A stretch of DNA of 64,000 nt, taken from contig OZ023209.1 of assembly GCA_963995525.1 (NCBI GenBank), positions 11,552,510 to 11,616,509 on the forward strand, written 5' to 3'. Positions 33,650 to 48,721 of this stretch are shown piece by piece; position 1 is the stretch's first letter; every line of letters begins with the position of its first letter. Source of the DNA: Escarpia spicata. Lineage: Eukaryota > Annelida > Polychaeta > Sabellida > Siboglinidae. The notes under the pieces were generated by a model, which was given only the letters and a program-made list of their open reading frames with translations, ran no database searches and had not been told where the DNA came from. The translations under genes were made by a program, and so were the position numbers.

Positions 33650-36600
33650 CCTCCGGCCCCCCTAGGGGTAGGGCCCTAGGGACTAGGGCGCCTTATAGGC
33701 GCCTCCTAGGGGTAGGACCCTAGGGCGCCTTATAGGCGCTAGGGACTGGGGCGCCTATAAGGCGCCTCCTAGGTACTAATAAAAACACAGTACACAACAT
33801 GTGCGTTTTCATCGTTTTTTAATTGAGTACAGTAAGCGGAAAGCGAGCCCTCTAGCGTGTGTAATATATGTGTTTTCTCTACCCTCTAGTGGTATTGTTA
33901 CGAACCGTGAAACAGACTTATGGAAGTGCCCAGGGCCGTTTATTCATCGTTAGAATGATGTTTCTGCCAGTTGTACTTACGTAGATTGAAGGTATGGGTA
34001 AAATCAGTACATAACCACTGAAGAATACGTATAACCATTGTACCAGTACATAACAACGTATAGCCACTGTATAAAAGTCCTGCGCCATTAAAACGAGGGC
34101 GGGTGGGGACGGCGACGGTGGGTGGGTGCATGGGTGCGTGCATACGTGTAAGGCTAGGACACCACAGTAGAACTCACACAATTTCACTCTTTTGACAGTA
34201 GAACTCACAAAATACGTACATACACATACATACATACATGATGTAGTGATGTGATGAGATGATGTGATGTAGTGATGTAGTGATGATATGATGTAGTGAT
34301 GTGTTGAGATGATATGATGTTGTGATGTAGTGAGGTAATCAGATGATATGATGTAGTGATGTGATGCACTGATGTAATGAGTTGATATGATGTAGTGATG
34401 TGATGAGATGATATGATGTAGTGATGCGATGATATGATGTAGTGAATGTGATGAGATGATACGATGTAGTGATGCGATGAGATGATATGCTATGTTGTGA
34501 TGTAGTGATGCTGTATTGTGATGTAATCATGTATTGATGTGATGTAGTGGTGATGTGATGCTGTGCTGTGGTATTGTACTGGAGGATGTGATGTGGTGTT
34601 GTGATGTGATGTGATGCTGTGTTGTGATGTAGTGCCTTGGTGTTGCAGTAGAGGATGCGGAGGACGTAGAGGAGGAGGACACCCTCAAGAGCCTCGCCTT
34701 CCTTCTCGAGAAGGTCGAAGGCTGCTCGGTGAGTCGTGTCATGTGATGGTTCTTATACACAGGGGGCAGCCATAAAGTATGTCACACTGGTGATGTGACG
34801 AAGTGTTACATGGGAATGGGGGTCTTGTGACAAAGTGTTACGTGGGAGTGGGGGTCTTGTGACAAAGTGTTACATGGGAGTGGGGTTCTTGTGACAAAGT
34901 GTTACATGGAATTGGGGTTCTTTGAGCAATAGTGACATAGTGGTACATGGGAGTGGGGGTCTTGTGACAAAGTGTTACATGGGAGTGGGGTCTTTGGGCA
35001 ATAGTGACAAAGTGGTACATGGGAGTGGGGTCTTTGGGCAATAGTGACAACGTGTTACATGGGAGTGGGGTCTTTTGGCAATAGTGACAAGGTGTTACTT
35101 GGGAGTGGGGTCTTTGGGCAATAGTGACATAGTGGTACATGGGAGTGGGGGTCTTGTAACAAAGTGTTATATGGGAGTGTGGGTCTTTGGGCAATAGTGA
35201 CAGTGTTACATGGGAGTGGGGTCTTTGGGCAATAGTGACAAGGGGTAGTGGGGTCTTTGGGCAATAGTGACAAAGTGGCACATGGGAGTGGGGTCTTTGG
35301 GCAATAGTGACAACGTGTTACATGGGAGTGGGGTCTTTGGGCAATAGTGACCTTGTATATATATTTTTAGTTGTATATAGTTATAATGAATGTTGTTTGT
35401 TTGTTTATTAAAAGAGCGTGACGTACGCACCTTTCGTGATGTGGGAGGCCCTTTCGTGCGACGCCCGCTTCGCGACTCGTCATCATCTTGGCTAGGCGCT
35501 CCTGCGAATGCTGTTTGCGTGGGAAAAAAATACCGGTGACGCATCGAGAGGCGCGCCACGTTATGTAAGTTGTTGACTATTGTTTACGCGGGAAAGCACC
35601 GCATCGAGGGGCGCGTCACGTGCGGCGTTATGTAAGTTGTTGACTATTGTTTTGAGTAATGGTTCAAAATCGTTTAATGAAATTCTAAATGTTCGAACAT
35701 AAGTATGTTAGAAGACAAATCGGGGTTCAGGAATCGCGTGGTGTTGTTGTATTAGAAAACATTCGCCCTAAAGAGGCGACTTACGACCCATGCACCGCAT
35801 GACCGTTTAATTTTTTTTTTCTATTGACAATAGCCTTGGCAGAATCGCCTGTTGTGTAGCGTACGTGGTCAGGCGCACGCGCGCCCTTTACCAGGCCTGT
35901 ATAAAGAGGCGGGTAAACCATATGTGTGTATTCTTGGTTCGAGTGATTCAGATATCGCAATGGCAATGAGTGTGCACAACCTGTTGTGTTTGGATACTTG
36001 AACACAAGCAAGATTTGAACCTGCCACACACGACACTGGGACATCTTTGCCATAAACTGCACAACTCAACAAAATGGCTAGACAAACAACTAACACAAAT
36101 CATGTATACAAGAATATTTCATTTATTTATTCATTCATTTCCATTTACAGGCCGTCCAATGAGGAGGCGCCCAAAGGCTGGGGACGTGGATATACGCTCC
36201 GCGCTAAGACAGCGGCGCCGAATAACCCCACCTCTATTACCACGACCTTCCCGCCGTATATATATAGGTCCTCCGGCCCCCCTAGGGGTAGGGCCCTAGG
36301 GACTAGGGCGCCTTATAGGCGCCTCCTAGGGGTAGGACCCTAGGGCGCCTTATAGGCGCTAGGGACTGGGGCGCCTATAAGGCGCCTCCTAGGTACTAAT
36401 AAAAACACAGTACACAACATGTGCGTTTTCATCGTTTTTTAATTGAGTACAGTAAGCGGAAAGCGAGCCCTCTAGCGTGTGTAATATATGTGTTTTCTCT
36501 ACCCTCTAGTGGTATTGTTACGAACCGTGAAACAGACTTATGGAAGTGCCCAGGGCCGTTTATTCATCGTTAGAATGATGTTTCTGCCAGTTGTACTTAC

Positions 36601-38769
36601 GTAGATTGAAGGTATGGGTAAAATCAGTACATAACCACTGAAGAATACGTATAACCATTGTACCAGTACATAACAACGTATAGCCACTGTATAAAAGTCC
36701 TGCGCCATTAAAACGAGGGCGGGTGGGGACGGCGACGGTGGGTGGGTGCATGGGTGCGTGCATACGTGTAAGGCTAGGACACCACAGTAGAACTCACACA
36801 ATTTCACTCTTTTGACAGTAGAACTCACAAAATACGTACATACACATACATACATACATGATGTAGTGATGTGATGAGATGATGTGATGTAGTGATGTAG
36901 TGATGATATGATGTAGTGATGTGTTGAGATGATATGATGTTGTGATGTAGTGAGGTAATCAGATGATATGATGTAGTGATGTGATGCACTGATGTAATGA
37001 GTTGATATGATGTAGTGATGTGATGAGATGATATGATGTAGTGATGCGATGATATGATGTAGTGAATGTGATGAGATGATACGATGTAGTGATGCGATGA
37101 GATGATATGCTATGTTGTGATGTAGTGATGCTGTATTGTGATGTAATCATGTATTGATGTGATGTAGTGGTGATGTGATGCTGTGCTGTGGTATTGTACT
37201 GGAGGATGTGATGTGGTGTTGTGATGTGATGTGATGCTGTGTTGTGATGTAGTGCCTTGGTGTTGCAGTAGAGGATGCGGAGGACGTAGAGGAGGAGGAC
37301 ACCCTCAAGAGCCTCGCCTTCCTTCTCGAGAAGGTCGAAGGCTGCTCGGTGAGTCGTGTCATGTGATGGTTCTTATACACAGGGGGCAGCCATAAAGTAT
37401 GTCACACTGGTGATGTGACGAAGTGTTACATGGGAATGGGGGTCTTGTGACAAAGTGTTACGTGGGAGTGGGGGTCTTGTGACAAAGTGTTACATGGGAG
37501 TGGGGTTCTTGTGACAAAGTGTTACATGGAATTGGGGTTCTTTGAGCAATAGTGACATAGTGGTACATGGGAGTGGGGGTCTTGTGACAAAGTGTTACAT
37601 GGGAGTGGGGTCTTTGGGCAATAGTGACAAAGTGGTACATGGGAGTGGGGTCTTTGGGCAATAGTGACAACGTGTTACATGGGAGTGGGGTCTTTTGGCA
37701 ATAGTGACAAGGTGTTACTTGGGAGTGGGGTCTTTGGGCAATAGTGACATAGTGGTACATGGGAGTGGGGGTCTTGTAACAAAGTGTTATATGGGAGTGT
37801 GGGTCTTTGGGCAATAGTGACAGTGTTACATGGGAGTGGGGTCTTTGGGCAATAGTGACAAGGGGTAGTGGGGTCTTTGGGCAATAGTGACAAAGTGGCA
37901 CATGGGAGTGGGGTCTTTGGGCAATAGTGACAACGTGTTACATGGGAGTGGGGTCTTTGGGCAATAGTGACCTTGTATATATATTTTTAGTTGTATATAG
38001 TTATAATGAATGTTGTTTGTTTGTTTATTAAAAGAGCGTGACGTACGCACCTTTCGTGATGTGGGAGGCCCTTTCGTGCGACGCCCGCTTCGCGACTCGT
38101 CATCATCTTGGCTAGGCGCTCCTGCGAATGCTGTTTGCGTGGGAAAAAAATACCGGTGACGCATCGAGAGGCGCGCCACGTTATGTAAGTTGTTGACTAT
38201 TGTTTACGCGGGAAAGCACCGCATCGAGGGGCGCGTCACGTGCGGCGTTATGTAAGTTGTTGACTATTGTTTTGAGTAATGGTTCAAAATCGTTTAATGA
38301 AATTCTAAATGTTCGAACATAAGTATGTTAGAAGACAAATCGGGGTTCAGGAATCGCGTGGTGTTGTTGTATTAGAAAACATTCGCCCTAAAGAGGCGAC
38401 TTACGACCCATGCACCGCATGACCGTTTAATTTTTTTTTCTATTGACAATAGCCTTGGCAGAATCGCCTGTTGTGTAGCGTACGTGGTCAGGCGCACGCG
38501 CGCCCTTTACCAGGCCTGTATAAAGAGGCGGGTAAACCATATGTGTGTATTCTTGGTTCGAGTGATTCAGATATCGCAATGGCAATGAGTGTGCACAACC
38601 TGTTGTGTTTGGATACTTGAACACAAGCAAGATTTGAACCTGCCACACACGACACTGGGACATCTTTGCCATAAACTGCACAACTCAACAAAATGGCTAG
38701 ACAAACAACTAACACAAATCATGTATACAAGAATATTTCATTTATTTATTCATTCATTTCCATTTACAG

Positions 38770-39208
38770 GCCGTCCAATGAGGAGGCGCCCAAAGGCTGG
38801 GGACGTGGATATACGCTCCGCGCTAAGACAGCGGCGCCGAATAACCCCACCTCTATTACCACGACCTTCCCGCCGAGACGAACCTATAGCACGCCGCCAC
38901 CATTACAGCCGAGACGGAACAACCGAGCCACTGCCGCCGTACGCGGCGTCGTTAGGCCTGATCCGCACGCGAAAGATTGGCGAGATCGACGCGACTCGGA
39001 CACCGAATTATGGTCGACCCCAGTCCCACTGGAGAGGACAGGGCGGCGCGGCTTTGGACTGCCACCTCAACGCACCCCAGTCTCCTTACCTCAGCCATCA
39101 TCACAAGCCACACTTCACGGACATCCGCTATTATCATCGACACCACCGAGGGCCATAGCGCGGCGCTGCTTTGGATTGCCACCTCAACGCACCCCCACAC
39201 CCTTTTAA
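38770..39208 (+). pseudogene. Full-length exon-2-like shard, arm B copy
   Basis: Same frame and boundaries as the arm A copy at 28063-28501, read here on the plus strand after CATTTACAG. Confidence 0.45.
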
Positions 39209-40925
39209 ACAAACAACCATTCATTATAACTATTTATTTATTTCTATTCACGGGTGCACCTGAATGCAAACAAACATTCATATACAAGAATCATTTATTT
39301 ATTTTTGTATTCATTTCTATTCACGGGTCATCTAATGAGTCACAAACATTCATATGCAACTATAAATATAGGTGGAAATAAAATATCCATGCAATTCGGT
39401 AATGTTACAACATAACGCTGAACGTGACGCCTCTCGATGCGCGCGCAACCCGAGGGCGCAGTCAACAACTTACATAAAACTAATGCGTCATTTGCCACCA
39501 CGTAAACACGCCTCTCGATGCGTGCGCACCCTGATGGCGCAGTCAACAACCTACATAAAACTAATGCGTCATTCGCCACCGCGTAAACAGGCCGCCATGT
39601 CAAGTTGCTCCAAAACAGTCGTCACACAGCGCGAACGGTACGTCACACTCTTTTAAACAAACAACCAATCATTATAACTATTTACTTATATTCACGGGTG
39701 AACCTAAATGCAAACAAACAGTCCTATACAAGAATAATGTATTTATTTATTTATTTATTTAGTCATTTCTATTCACGGGTCATCTAATGAGTCACAAACA
39801 TTCATACGCAACTATAAAGTCAACAACTTACATAAAACTAATGCGTCATTTACCACCACGTAAACACGCATCTCGGTGCGTGCGCACCCCGATGGCGCAG
39901 TCAACAGCCTACATAAAACTAATGCGTCATTCGCCACCGCGTAACCAATCCGCCATGTCAAATCGCTCCAAAACAGTCGTCACACAGCACAAACGGTACG
40001 TCACACTCTTTTAAACAATCATTATAACTATTTATTTATTTATTTATATTCACAGGTGCACCTAAAATGCAAACAAACAGTCCTATACAAGAATCATTTA
40101 TTTATTTATTTAGTCATTTCTATTCACGGGTCATCTAATGAGTCACAAACATTCATACGCAACTATAAATATGGGTGGAAATATCCATGCAATTCGGTGA
40201 TGTTGCGGCTGAAATTGTTGAACGGAATCCGTGAAGTGTGCACCACCTGTTGTGTTTGGCTACTTAACACAGGCGAGATTTGAACACGCCACACACGACA
40301 CGTCTTCACCATAAACTGCACAACTCAAACGGCTAAACAAACAACTTACACAAATTATGTAAACATTCATATACATATTTATTATTTATTCAGTCATTTC
40401 TATTCACAGGTCGCCTAATGAGTAGCGACCGACTGCAGTCGTACGCGGCATCGTTAGGCCGCCCCCGCAAGAGTGGCGCGACCCAGACACCAATTTATGG
40501 GTGTCGCTCCCTCCTCGCCCACGGGAGCGAGACTCGGACACCGATTTATGGGGGTTGACCGCTCCTGACCCATGAGTGCTGATAACAGTCAACGACTAGT
40601 CGTTTGATTCTTTCCAACGCACAAAACCACTGTATACGAGCTCCAACTAAACGACACGACAAAGCAGGAAAGTAGCGTCGAGCCAGATCGTCCTAGAGCA
40701 CCGAATGGACTACCCTTCGCCAGTTTCACAACAACCCAGCGTAGAACTTTTATACGTGGCTATGTGGTTATGTACGTGGTTATGATTATAGCCACTTTCG
40801 GCCTCATCAACGCAGCTCCAATTAATAGGCAACTCTTGTATACAGTGGTTTTGTGTCAGTACAATGGTTATAGGCAATATTCAGTTGTTTTAGCCCTACC
40901 TTGACGATCCAAACAGCGCCTCTGA

Positions 40926-41069
<144 letters not shown>

Positions 41070-41074
41070 CGGCC

Positions 41075-41306
41075 ACTAGCAGCGTACGGACTTTACACCA
41101 TTATTTATTATCGCCCACGGGCCGCTCCTGACCCACGGGAAGTGACAGAACGGCTCGAGTCACCCCCTCTACGCACCCCAGCAAGCTTGCCTCGGTCCCC
41201 CGTACGGCGCCGACCACAGAACGGCTTTGGATTACCCCACGATTACGTCGAGCCAGATCGTCCTAGAGCACCGAATGGACTACCCTTCGCCACCTTCCGC
41301 AGTTAA
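41075..41306 (+). pseudogene. Arg/Pro-rich shard next to the GA repeat (arm B copy)
   Basis: The open frame after the repeat reads REVTERLESPPLRTPASLPR, RRRPQNGFGLP and ends near LPFATFRS before TAA. NGFGLP and RTPASLP echo the exon-2 shard (GFGLPPQRTPVSLP). Mirror copy at 46612-46840 (-). The GA-encoded ER repeat upstream is not protein. Confidence 0.35.
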
Positions 41307-43659
41307 ACTTCATTAAACTATATAACTCATTAAACTCATTAAACTATTCATTAAACTATATAATAATAATAGTCGTTTGATTCTTTCCAACGCACAAAAC
41401 CACTGTATATCCCTACGAACTCCAGAACTATAGTAGGCTTGCTTATAAACGAAACACTGTACGCTATAAATACACTAGAAGGCGTCACGACTCACGACAA
41501 AGCAGGAACGTTACAGCTGTCGCTTTACACCAGTGCCTGTATCAAGTTTCACAACAACCCAGCGTAGAACTCTTATGCGTGGTTATGTACATGGTTATGA
41601 TTATAGCCACTTTCGACCGCCTCAACGAGGCTCCAATTAACAGGCAACTCTTTAATACAGTGGTTTTGTGCCGGCACCAATGATTATAGGCAATATTCAG
41701 TTGTTTTAGTCCTACCTTAGCGATCCAAACAGCGCCACTGAGTGCAGAGACACATTACAGCGGCCGGCCACTAGCAGCGTCCGGACTTTCACCCGTCCAT
41801 GTATCAGGTTTCACAACAACACAGCCGCCTAACAGCGTAGAACTTATGCGTGGTTATGTACTGGTACAGTGATTATAACCACTCAGTACTAATTTCGTAC
41901 TCATCAATGTACCCCCAATTAGCAAGCAACTCTTTTTATACAGTAGTTTTATGCCGGTAAATGGCTATAGGCAATATTCAATTATTTTAGCCCTACCTTG
42001 GATCTGACGATCAAAAGGGACCACTAGAGTGCATAGAAACGAAAAAGGCCGCCTCAATTAACAGACAACTTTTATACAGTAGTTTTGTGCCGGGTACAAT
42101 TGTTATAGGCAATATTCAGTTGTTTTAGGCCTACCTTAGCGATCCAAACAGCGCCACTGAGTGCAGAGAGACATTACAGCGGCCAGTCACTAGCAGCGTC
42201 CGGACTTTCACCCGTCCATGTATCAGATTTCACAACACAGGCGCCTAACAGCGTAGAAGTTTTATACGTGGCTATGTACTGGTATAGTGATTATAACTAC
42301 TCAGTACTAATTGCGTACTCATCAAGGCACCCCCAATTAGCAAGCAACTCTTTTTATACAGTAGTTTTATGCCGGTAAATGGCTATAGGCAATATTCAAT
42401 TATTTTAGCCCTACCTTGGATCTGACGATCAAAAGGGACGCAAAGGGCACACGGGGTCAACGCTGACCATCCCTTAATACAACAGTTTGGGGTCTCAAAC
42501 TCATTCTAAGCCTCTGATTTGTTGTTGAGCCTGTCAATTACCCCCCTCAAGTATAGAGAAACGAAACACATACATTACATTTTATACAGTAGTTTTATGC
42601 CGGTAAATGACTATAGGCAATATTCAATTATTCTAGCCCTACCTTAGATCTGACGATCAAAAGAACGCAAAGGGCACACGGGGTCAACGCTGACCATCCC
42701 CTTAATACAACAGTTTGAGGTCTCAAACTCATTCTAAGCCTCTGATTTGTTGTTGAGCCTGTCAATTACCCCCTGTATAGAGAAACGAAACACATACATT
42801 ACACGCACTAAGGGCAACAGGTCGAAAAGAAACACACACTAAAGGGCAACAGGTCAGCATCGTATGACCCTATCAATCAAAGGTAATTAAGGGTATTTAG
42901 TTCTTGTGCTACGAAAGGCCGTAATCACCCACGCCGACGCCGACCTCGTGTGTAGTCTGTGCGATTGCGCATACAACATTCTTATAGGGAACGTGAAAAT
43001 ATCGGCGAAGCAGAAAAAAGAATAATCGGCCCTGGGCACTTCCATAGGCCTGTTTCATGGAGCCGCTAGAGGGCAGCTCGTTTGGCCGAATATTCGGCCC
43101 TGGGCACTTCCATAGGCCTGTTTCAGTCGAGTTGCTAATAGGGGTCAAAACATTCGGCCGAATAATCGACCCTGGGCACTTCCATAGGCCTGTTTCATGG
43201 TTCGGCCGAATAATCGGCCCTGGGCACTTCCATAGTCAAGTACATGACCTTTTTACACGGGGGCCTTAGCCACACCATGTCCTGTCAATCAAATTGGGTG
43301 GCCCTATCAATCAAAGGTAATTAAGGGTAATTAAGGGTCATTAGTTCCACTCACTTCATGCCGTCCTCTTAAACCAATGAGCTGCCCCGTAGCCCTATCA
43401 ATCATTTATGTGACGTTTTAGGTAAACCAATGAGCTGCCCCGTAGCCGGGTGGCCCATCAATCAGTTGACTTTTTCTGTATAGGTCTGACGTTTTAGGAA
43501 AAAGTACAAATCCTTTGATGTTGACTTTTTCTGTATAGGCGCGCATAGGGTGCTAAGTTTGAGGAAAAAATTTTGGGGAGGAGCCTATTTCTTTGATGTT
43601 TCTTTGATCTTGAGTGCGTGACCTTTTTGCACGGGGGTTTCAGCCACATGACTACTACT

Positions 43660-43800
43660 GTCGTTGGTTTTGACGTTACGTACTGTGGTGCGTGTCATAA
43701 AGTAATGCATGTGCAGATACGATTATTATAGAATATTTTATTAAATACAAATCAAACGTATAATTTGTATGTAATTGATTAATCATGTAGCGTGTAAAGG
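43660..43800. other. Unique sequence between arm B and the gap
   Basis: AT-rich DNA starting GTCGTTGG immediately after the B tip. There is no CTCATG here and no gene. Confidence 0.7.
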
Positions 43801-44000
43801 NNNNNNNNNNNNNNNNNNNNNNNNNNNNNNNNNNNNNNNNNNNNNNNNNNNNNNNNNNNNNNNNNNNNNNNNNNNNNNNNNNNNNNNNNNNNNNNNNNNN
43901 NNNNNNNNNNNNNNNNNNNNNNNNNNNNNNNNNNNNNNNNNNNNNNNNNNNNNNNNNNNNNNNNNNNNNNNNNNNNNNNNNNNNNNNNNNNNNNNNNNNN
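43801..44000. other. Assembly gap (200 N)
   Basis: A run of exactly 200 N marks a scaffold join of unknown true length. Confidence 0.99.
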
Positions 44001-44258
44001 CAACTGTAACTTACGTAATATTTTCTTGTAACTTACGTGACGGATATAAAACGGTAACATGCATTCCCATTTGTGGTTAATCTAGTTATGTGTGTAGCTT
44101 GATATCAGTCTAATCTTCGTGAAGATTTGTTACATGCAAAACATCTATTTGGGGTAAGACCACATTAAGGATCCGTCCGCTGAAAAAAGTGCACTACAAA
44201 TACAGTTTTGCTGTGATATGCTTAAATTGTGTTCGAACACTTTGACATGGGACATGTT
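44001..44258. other. Unique sequence between the gap and arm C
   Basis: Non-repeat DNA ending GACATGTT directly before the C tip. No gene is seen. Confidence 0.7.
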
Positions 44259-46848
44259 AGTAGTAGTCATGTGGCTGAAGCCCCCGTGCAAAAAGGTCAC
44301 GCACTCAAGATCAAAGAAACATCAAAGAAATAGGCTCCTCCCCAAAATTTTTTCCTAAAACTTAGCACCCTATGCGCGCCTATACAGAAAAAGTCAACAT
44401 CAAAGGATTTGTACTTTTTCCTAAAACGTCAGACCTATACAGAAAAAGTCAACTGATTGATGGGCCACCCGGCTACGGGGCAGCTCATTGGTTTACCTAA
44501 AACGTCACATAAATGATTGATAGGGCTACGGGGCAGCTCATTGGTTTAAGAGGACGGCATGAAGTGAGTGGAACTAATGACCCTTAATTACCCTTAATTA
44601 CCTTTGATTGATAGGGCCACCCAATTTGATTGACAGGACATGGTGTGGCTAAGGCCCCCGTGTAAAAAGGTCATGTACTTGACTATGGAAGTGCCCAGGG
44701 CCGATTATTCGGCCGAACCATGAAACAGGCCTATGGAAGTGCCCAGGGTCGATTATTCGGCCGAATGTTTTGACCCCTATTAGCAACTCGACTGAAACAG
44801 GCCTATGGAAGTGCCCAGGGCCGAATATTCGGCCAAACGAGCTGCCCTCTAGCGGCTCCATGAAACAGGCCTATGGAAGTGCCCAGGGCCGATTATTCTT
44901 TTTTCTGCTTCGCCGATATTTTCACGTTCCCTATAAGAATGTTGTATGCGCAATCGCACAGACTACACACGAGGTCGGCGTCGGCGTGGGTGATTACGGC
45001 CTTTCGTAGCACAAGAACTAAATACCCTTAATTACCTTTGATTGATAGGGTCATACGATGCTGACCTGTTGCCCTTTAGTGTGTGTTTCTTTTCGACCTG
45101 TTGCCCTTAGTGCGTGTAATGTATGTGTTTCGTTTCTCTATACAGGGGGTAATTGACAGGCTCAACAACAAATCAGAGGCTTAGAATGAGTTTGAGACCT
45201 CAAACTGTTGTATTAAGGGGATGGTCAGCGTTGACCCCGTGTGCCCTTTGCGTTCTTTTGATCGTCAGATCTAAGGTAGGGCTAGAATAATTGAATATTG
45301 CCTATAGTCATTTACCGGCATAAAACTACTGTATAAAATGTAATGTATGTGTTTCGTTTCTCTATACTTGAGGGGGGTAATTGACAGGCTCAACAACAAA
45401 TCAGAGGCTTAGAATGAGTTTGAGACCCCAAACTGTTGTATTAAGGGATGGTCAGCGTTGACCCCGTGTGCCCTTTGCGTCCCTTTTGATCGTCAGATCC
45501 AAGGTAGGGCTAAAATAATTGAATATTGCCTATAGCCATTTACCGGCATAAAACTACTGTATAAAAAGAGTTGCTTGCTAATTGGGGGTGCCTTGATGAG
45601 TACGCAATTAGTACTGAGTAGTTATAATCACTATACCAGTACATAGCCACGTATAAAACTTCTACGCTGTTAGGCGCCTGTGTTGTGAAATCTGATACAT
45701 GGACGGGTGAAAGTCCGGACGCTGCTAGTGACTGGCCGCTGTAATGTCTCTCTGCACTCAGTGGCGCTGTTTGGATCGCTAAGGTAGGCCTAAAACAACT
45801 GAATATTTCCTATAACAATTGTACCCGGCACAAAACTACTGTATAAAAGTTGTCTGTTAATTGAGGCGGCCTTTTTCGTTTCTATGCACTCTAGTGGTCC
45901 CTTTTGATCGTCAGATCCAAGGTAGGGCTAAAATAATTGAATATTGCCTATAGCCATTTACCGGCATAAAACTACTGTATAAAAAGAGTTGCTTGCTAAT
46001 TGGGGGTACATTGATGAGTACGAAATTAGTACTGAGTGGTTATAATCACTGTACCAGTACATAACCACGCATAAGTTCTACGCTGTTAGGCGGCTGTGTT
46101 GTTGTGAAACCTGATACATGGACGGGTGAAAGTCCGGACGCTGCTAGTGGCCGGCCGCTGTAATGTGTCTCTGCACTCAGTGGCGCTGTTTGGATCGCTA
46201 AGGTAGGACTAAAACAACTGAATATTGCCTATAATCATTGGTGCCGGCACAAAACCACTGTATTAAAGAGTTGCCTGTTAATTGGAGCCTCGTTGAGGCG
46301 GTCGAAAGTGGCTATAATCATAACCATGTACATAACCACGCATAAGAGTTCTACGCTGGGTTGTTGTGAAACTTGATACAGGCACTGGTGTAAAGCGACA
46401 GCTGTAACGTTCCTGCTTTGTCGTGAGTCGTGACGCCTTCTAGTGTATTTATAGCGTACAGTGTTTCGTTTATAAGCAAGCCTACTATAGTTCTGGAGTT
46501 CGTAGGGATATACAGTGGTTTTGTGCGTTGGAAAGAATCAAACGACTATTATTATTATATAGTTTAATGAATAGTTTAATGAGTTTAATGAGTTATATAG
46601 TTTAATGAAGTTTAACTGCGGAAGGTGGCGAAGGGTAGTCCATTCGGTGCTCTAGGACGATCTGGCTCGACGTAATCGTGGGGTAATCCAAAGCCGTTCT
46701 GTGGTCGGCGCCGTACGGGGGACCGAGGCAAGCTTGCTGGGGTGCGTAGAGGGGGTGACTCGAGCCGTTCTGTCACTTCCCGTGGGTCAGGAGCGGCCCG
46801 TGGGCGATAATAAATAATGGTGTAAAGTCCGTACGCTGCTAGTGGCCG

Positions 46849-47004
<156 letters not shown>

Positions 47005-48721
47005 TCAGAGGCGCTGTTTGGATCGTCAAGGTAGGGCTAAAACAACTGAATATTGCCTATAACCATTGTACTGACACAAAACCACTGTATACAAGAGTTG
47101 CCTGTTAATTGGAGCTGCGTTGATGAGGCCGAAAGTGGCTATAATCATAACCACGTACATAACCACATAGCCACGTATAAAAGTTCTACGCTGGGTTGTT
47201 GTGAAACTTGATACAGGCACTGGTGTAAAGTCCGTACGCTGCTAGCGACGGCTGTAACATTCCTGCTTTGTCGTGTCGTTTAGTTGGAGCTCGTATACAG
47301 TGGTTTTGTGCGTTGGAAAGAATCAAACGACTAGTCGTTGACTGTTATCAGCACTCATGGGTCAGGAGCGGTCAACCCCCATAAATCGGTGTCCGAGTCT
47401 CGCTCCCGTGGGCGAGGAGGGAGCGACACCCATAAATTGGTGTCTGGGTCGCGCCACTCTTGCGGGGGCGGCCTAACGATGCCGCGTACGACTGCAGTCG
47501 GTCGCTACTCATTAGGCGACCTGTGAATAGAAATGACTGAATAAATAATAAATATGTATATGAATGTTTACATAATTTGTGTAAGTTGTTTGTTTAGCCG
47601 TTTGAGTTGTGCAGTTTATGGTGAAGACGTGTCGTGTGTGGCGTGTTCAAATCTCGCCTGTGTTAAGTAGCCAAACACAACAGGTGGTGCACACTTCACG
47701 GATTCCGTTCAACAATTTCAGCCGCAACATCACCGAATTGCATGGATATTTCCACCCATATTTATAGTTGCGTATGAATGTTTGTGACTCATTAGATGAC
47801 CCGTGAATAGAAATGACTAAATAAATAAATAAATGATTCTTGTATAGGACTGTTTGTTTGCATTTTAGGTGCACCTGTGAATATAAATAAATAAATAAAT
47901 AGTTATAATGATTGTTTAAAAGAGTGTGACGTACCGTTTGTGCTGTGTGACGACTGTTTTGGAGCGATTTGACATGGCGGATTGGTTACGCGGTGGCGAA
48001 TGACGCATTAGTTTTATGTAGGCTGTTGACTGCGCCATCGGGGTGCGCACGCACCGAGATGCGTGTTTACGTGGTGGTAAATGACGCATTAGTTTTATGT
48101 AAGTTGTTGACTTTATAGTTGCGTATGAATGTTTGTGACTCATTAGATGACCCGTGAATAGAAATGACTAAATAAATAAATAAATAAATACATTATTCTT
48201 GTATAGGACTGTTTGTTTGCATTTAGGTTCACCCGTGAATATAAGTAAATAGTTATAATGATTGGTTGTTTGTTTAAAAGAGTGTGACGTACCGTTCGCG
48301 CTGTGTGACGACTGTTTTGGAGCAACTTGACATGGCGGCCTGTTTACGCGGTGGCGAATGACGCATTAGTTTTATGTAGGTTGTTGACTGCGCCATCAGG
48401 GTGCGCACGCATCGAGAGGCGTGTTTACGTGGTGGCAAATGACGCATTAGTTTTATGTAAGTTGTTGACTGCGCCCTCGGGTTGCGCGCGCATCGAGAGG
48501 CGTCACGTTCAGCGTTATGTTGTAACATTACCGAATTGCATGGATATTTTATTTCCACCTATATTTATAGTTGCATATGAATGTTTGTGACTCATTAGAT
48601 GACCCGTGAATAGAAATGAATACAAAAATAAATAAATGATTCTTGTATATGAATGTTTGTTTGCATTCAGGTGCACCCGTGAATAGAAATAAATAAATAG
48701 TTATAATTAATGGTTGTTTGT

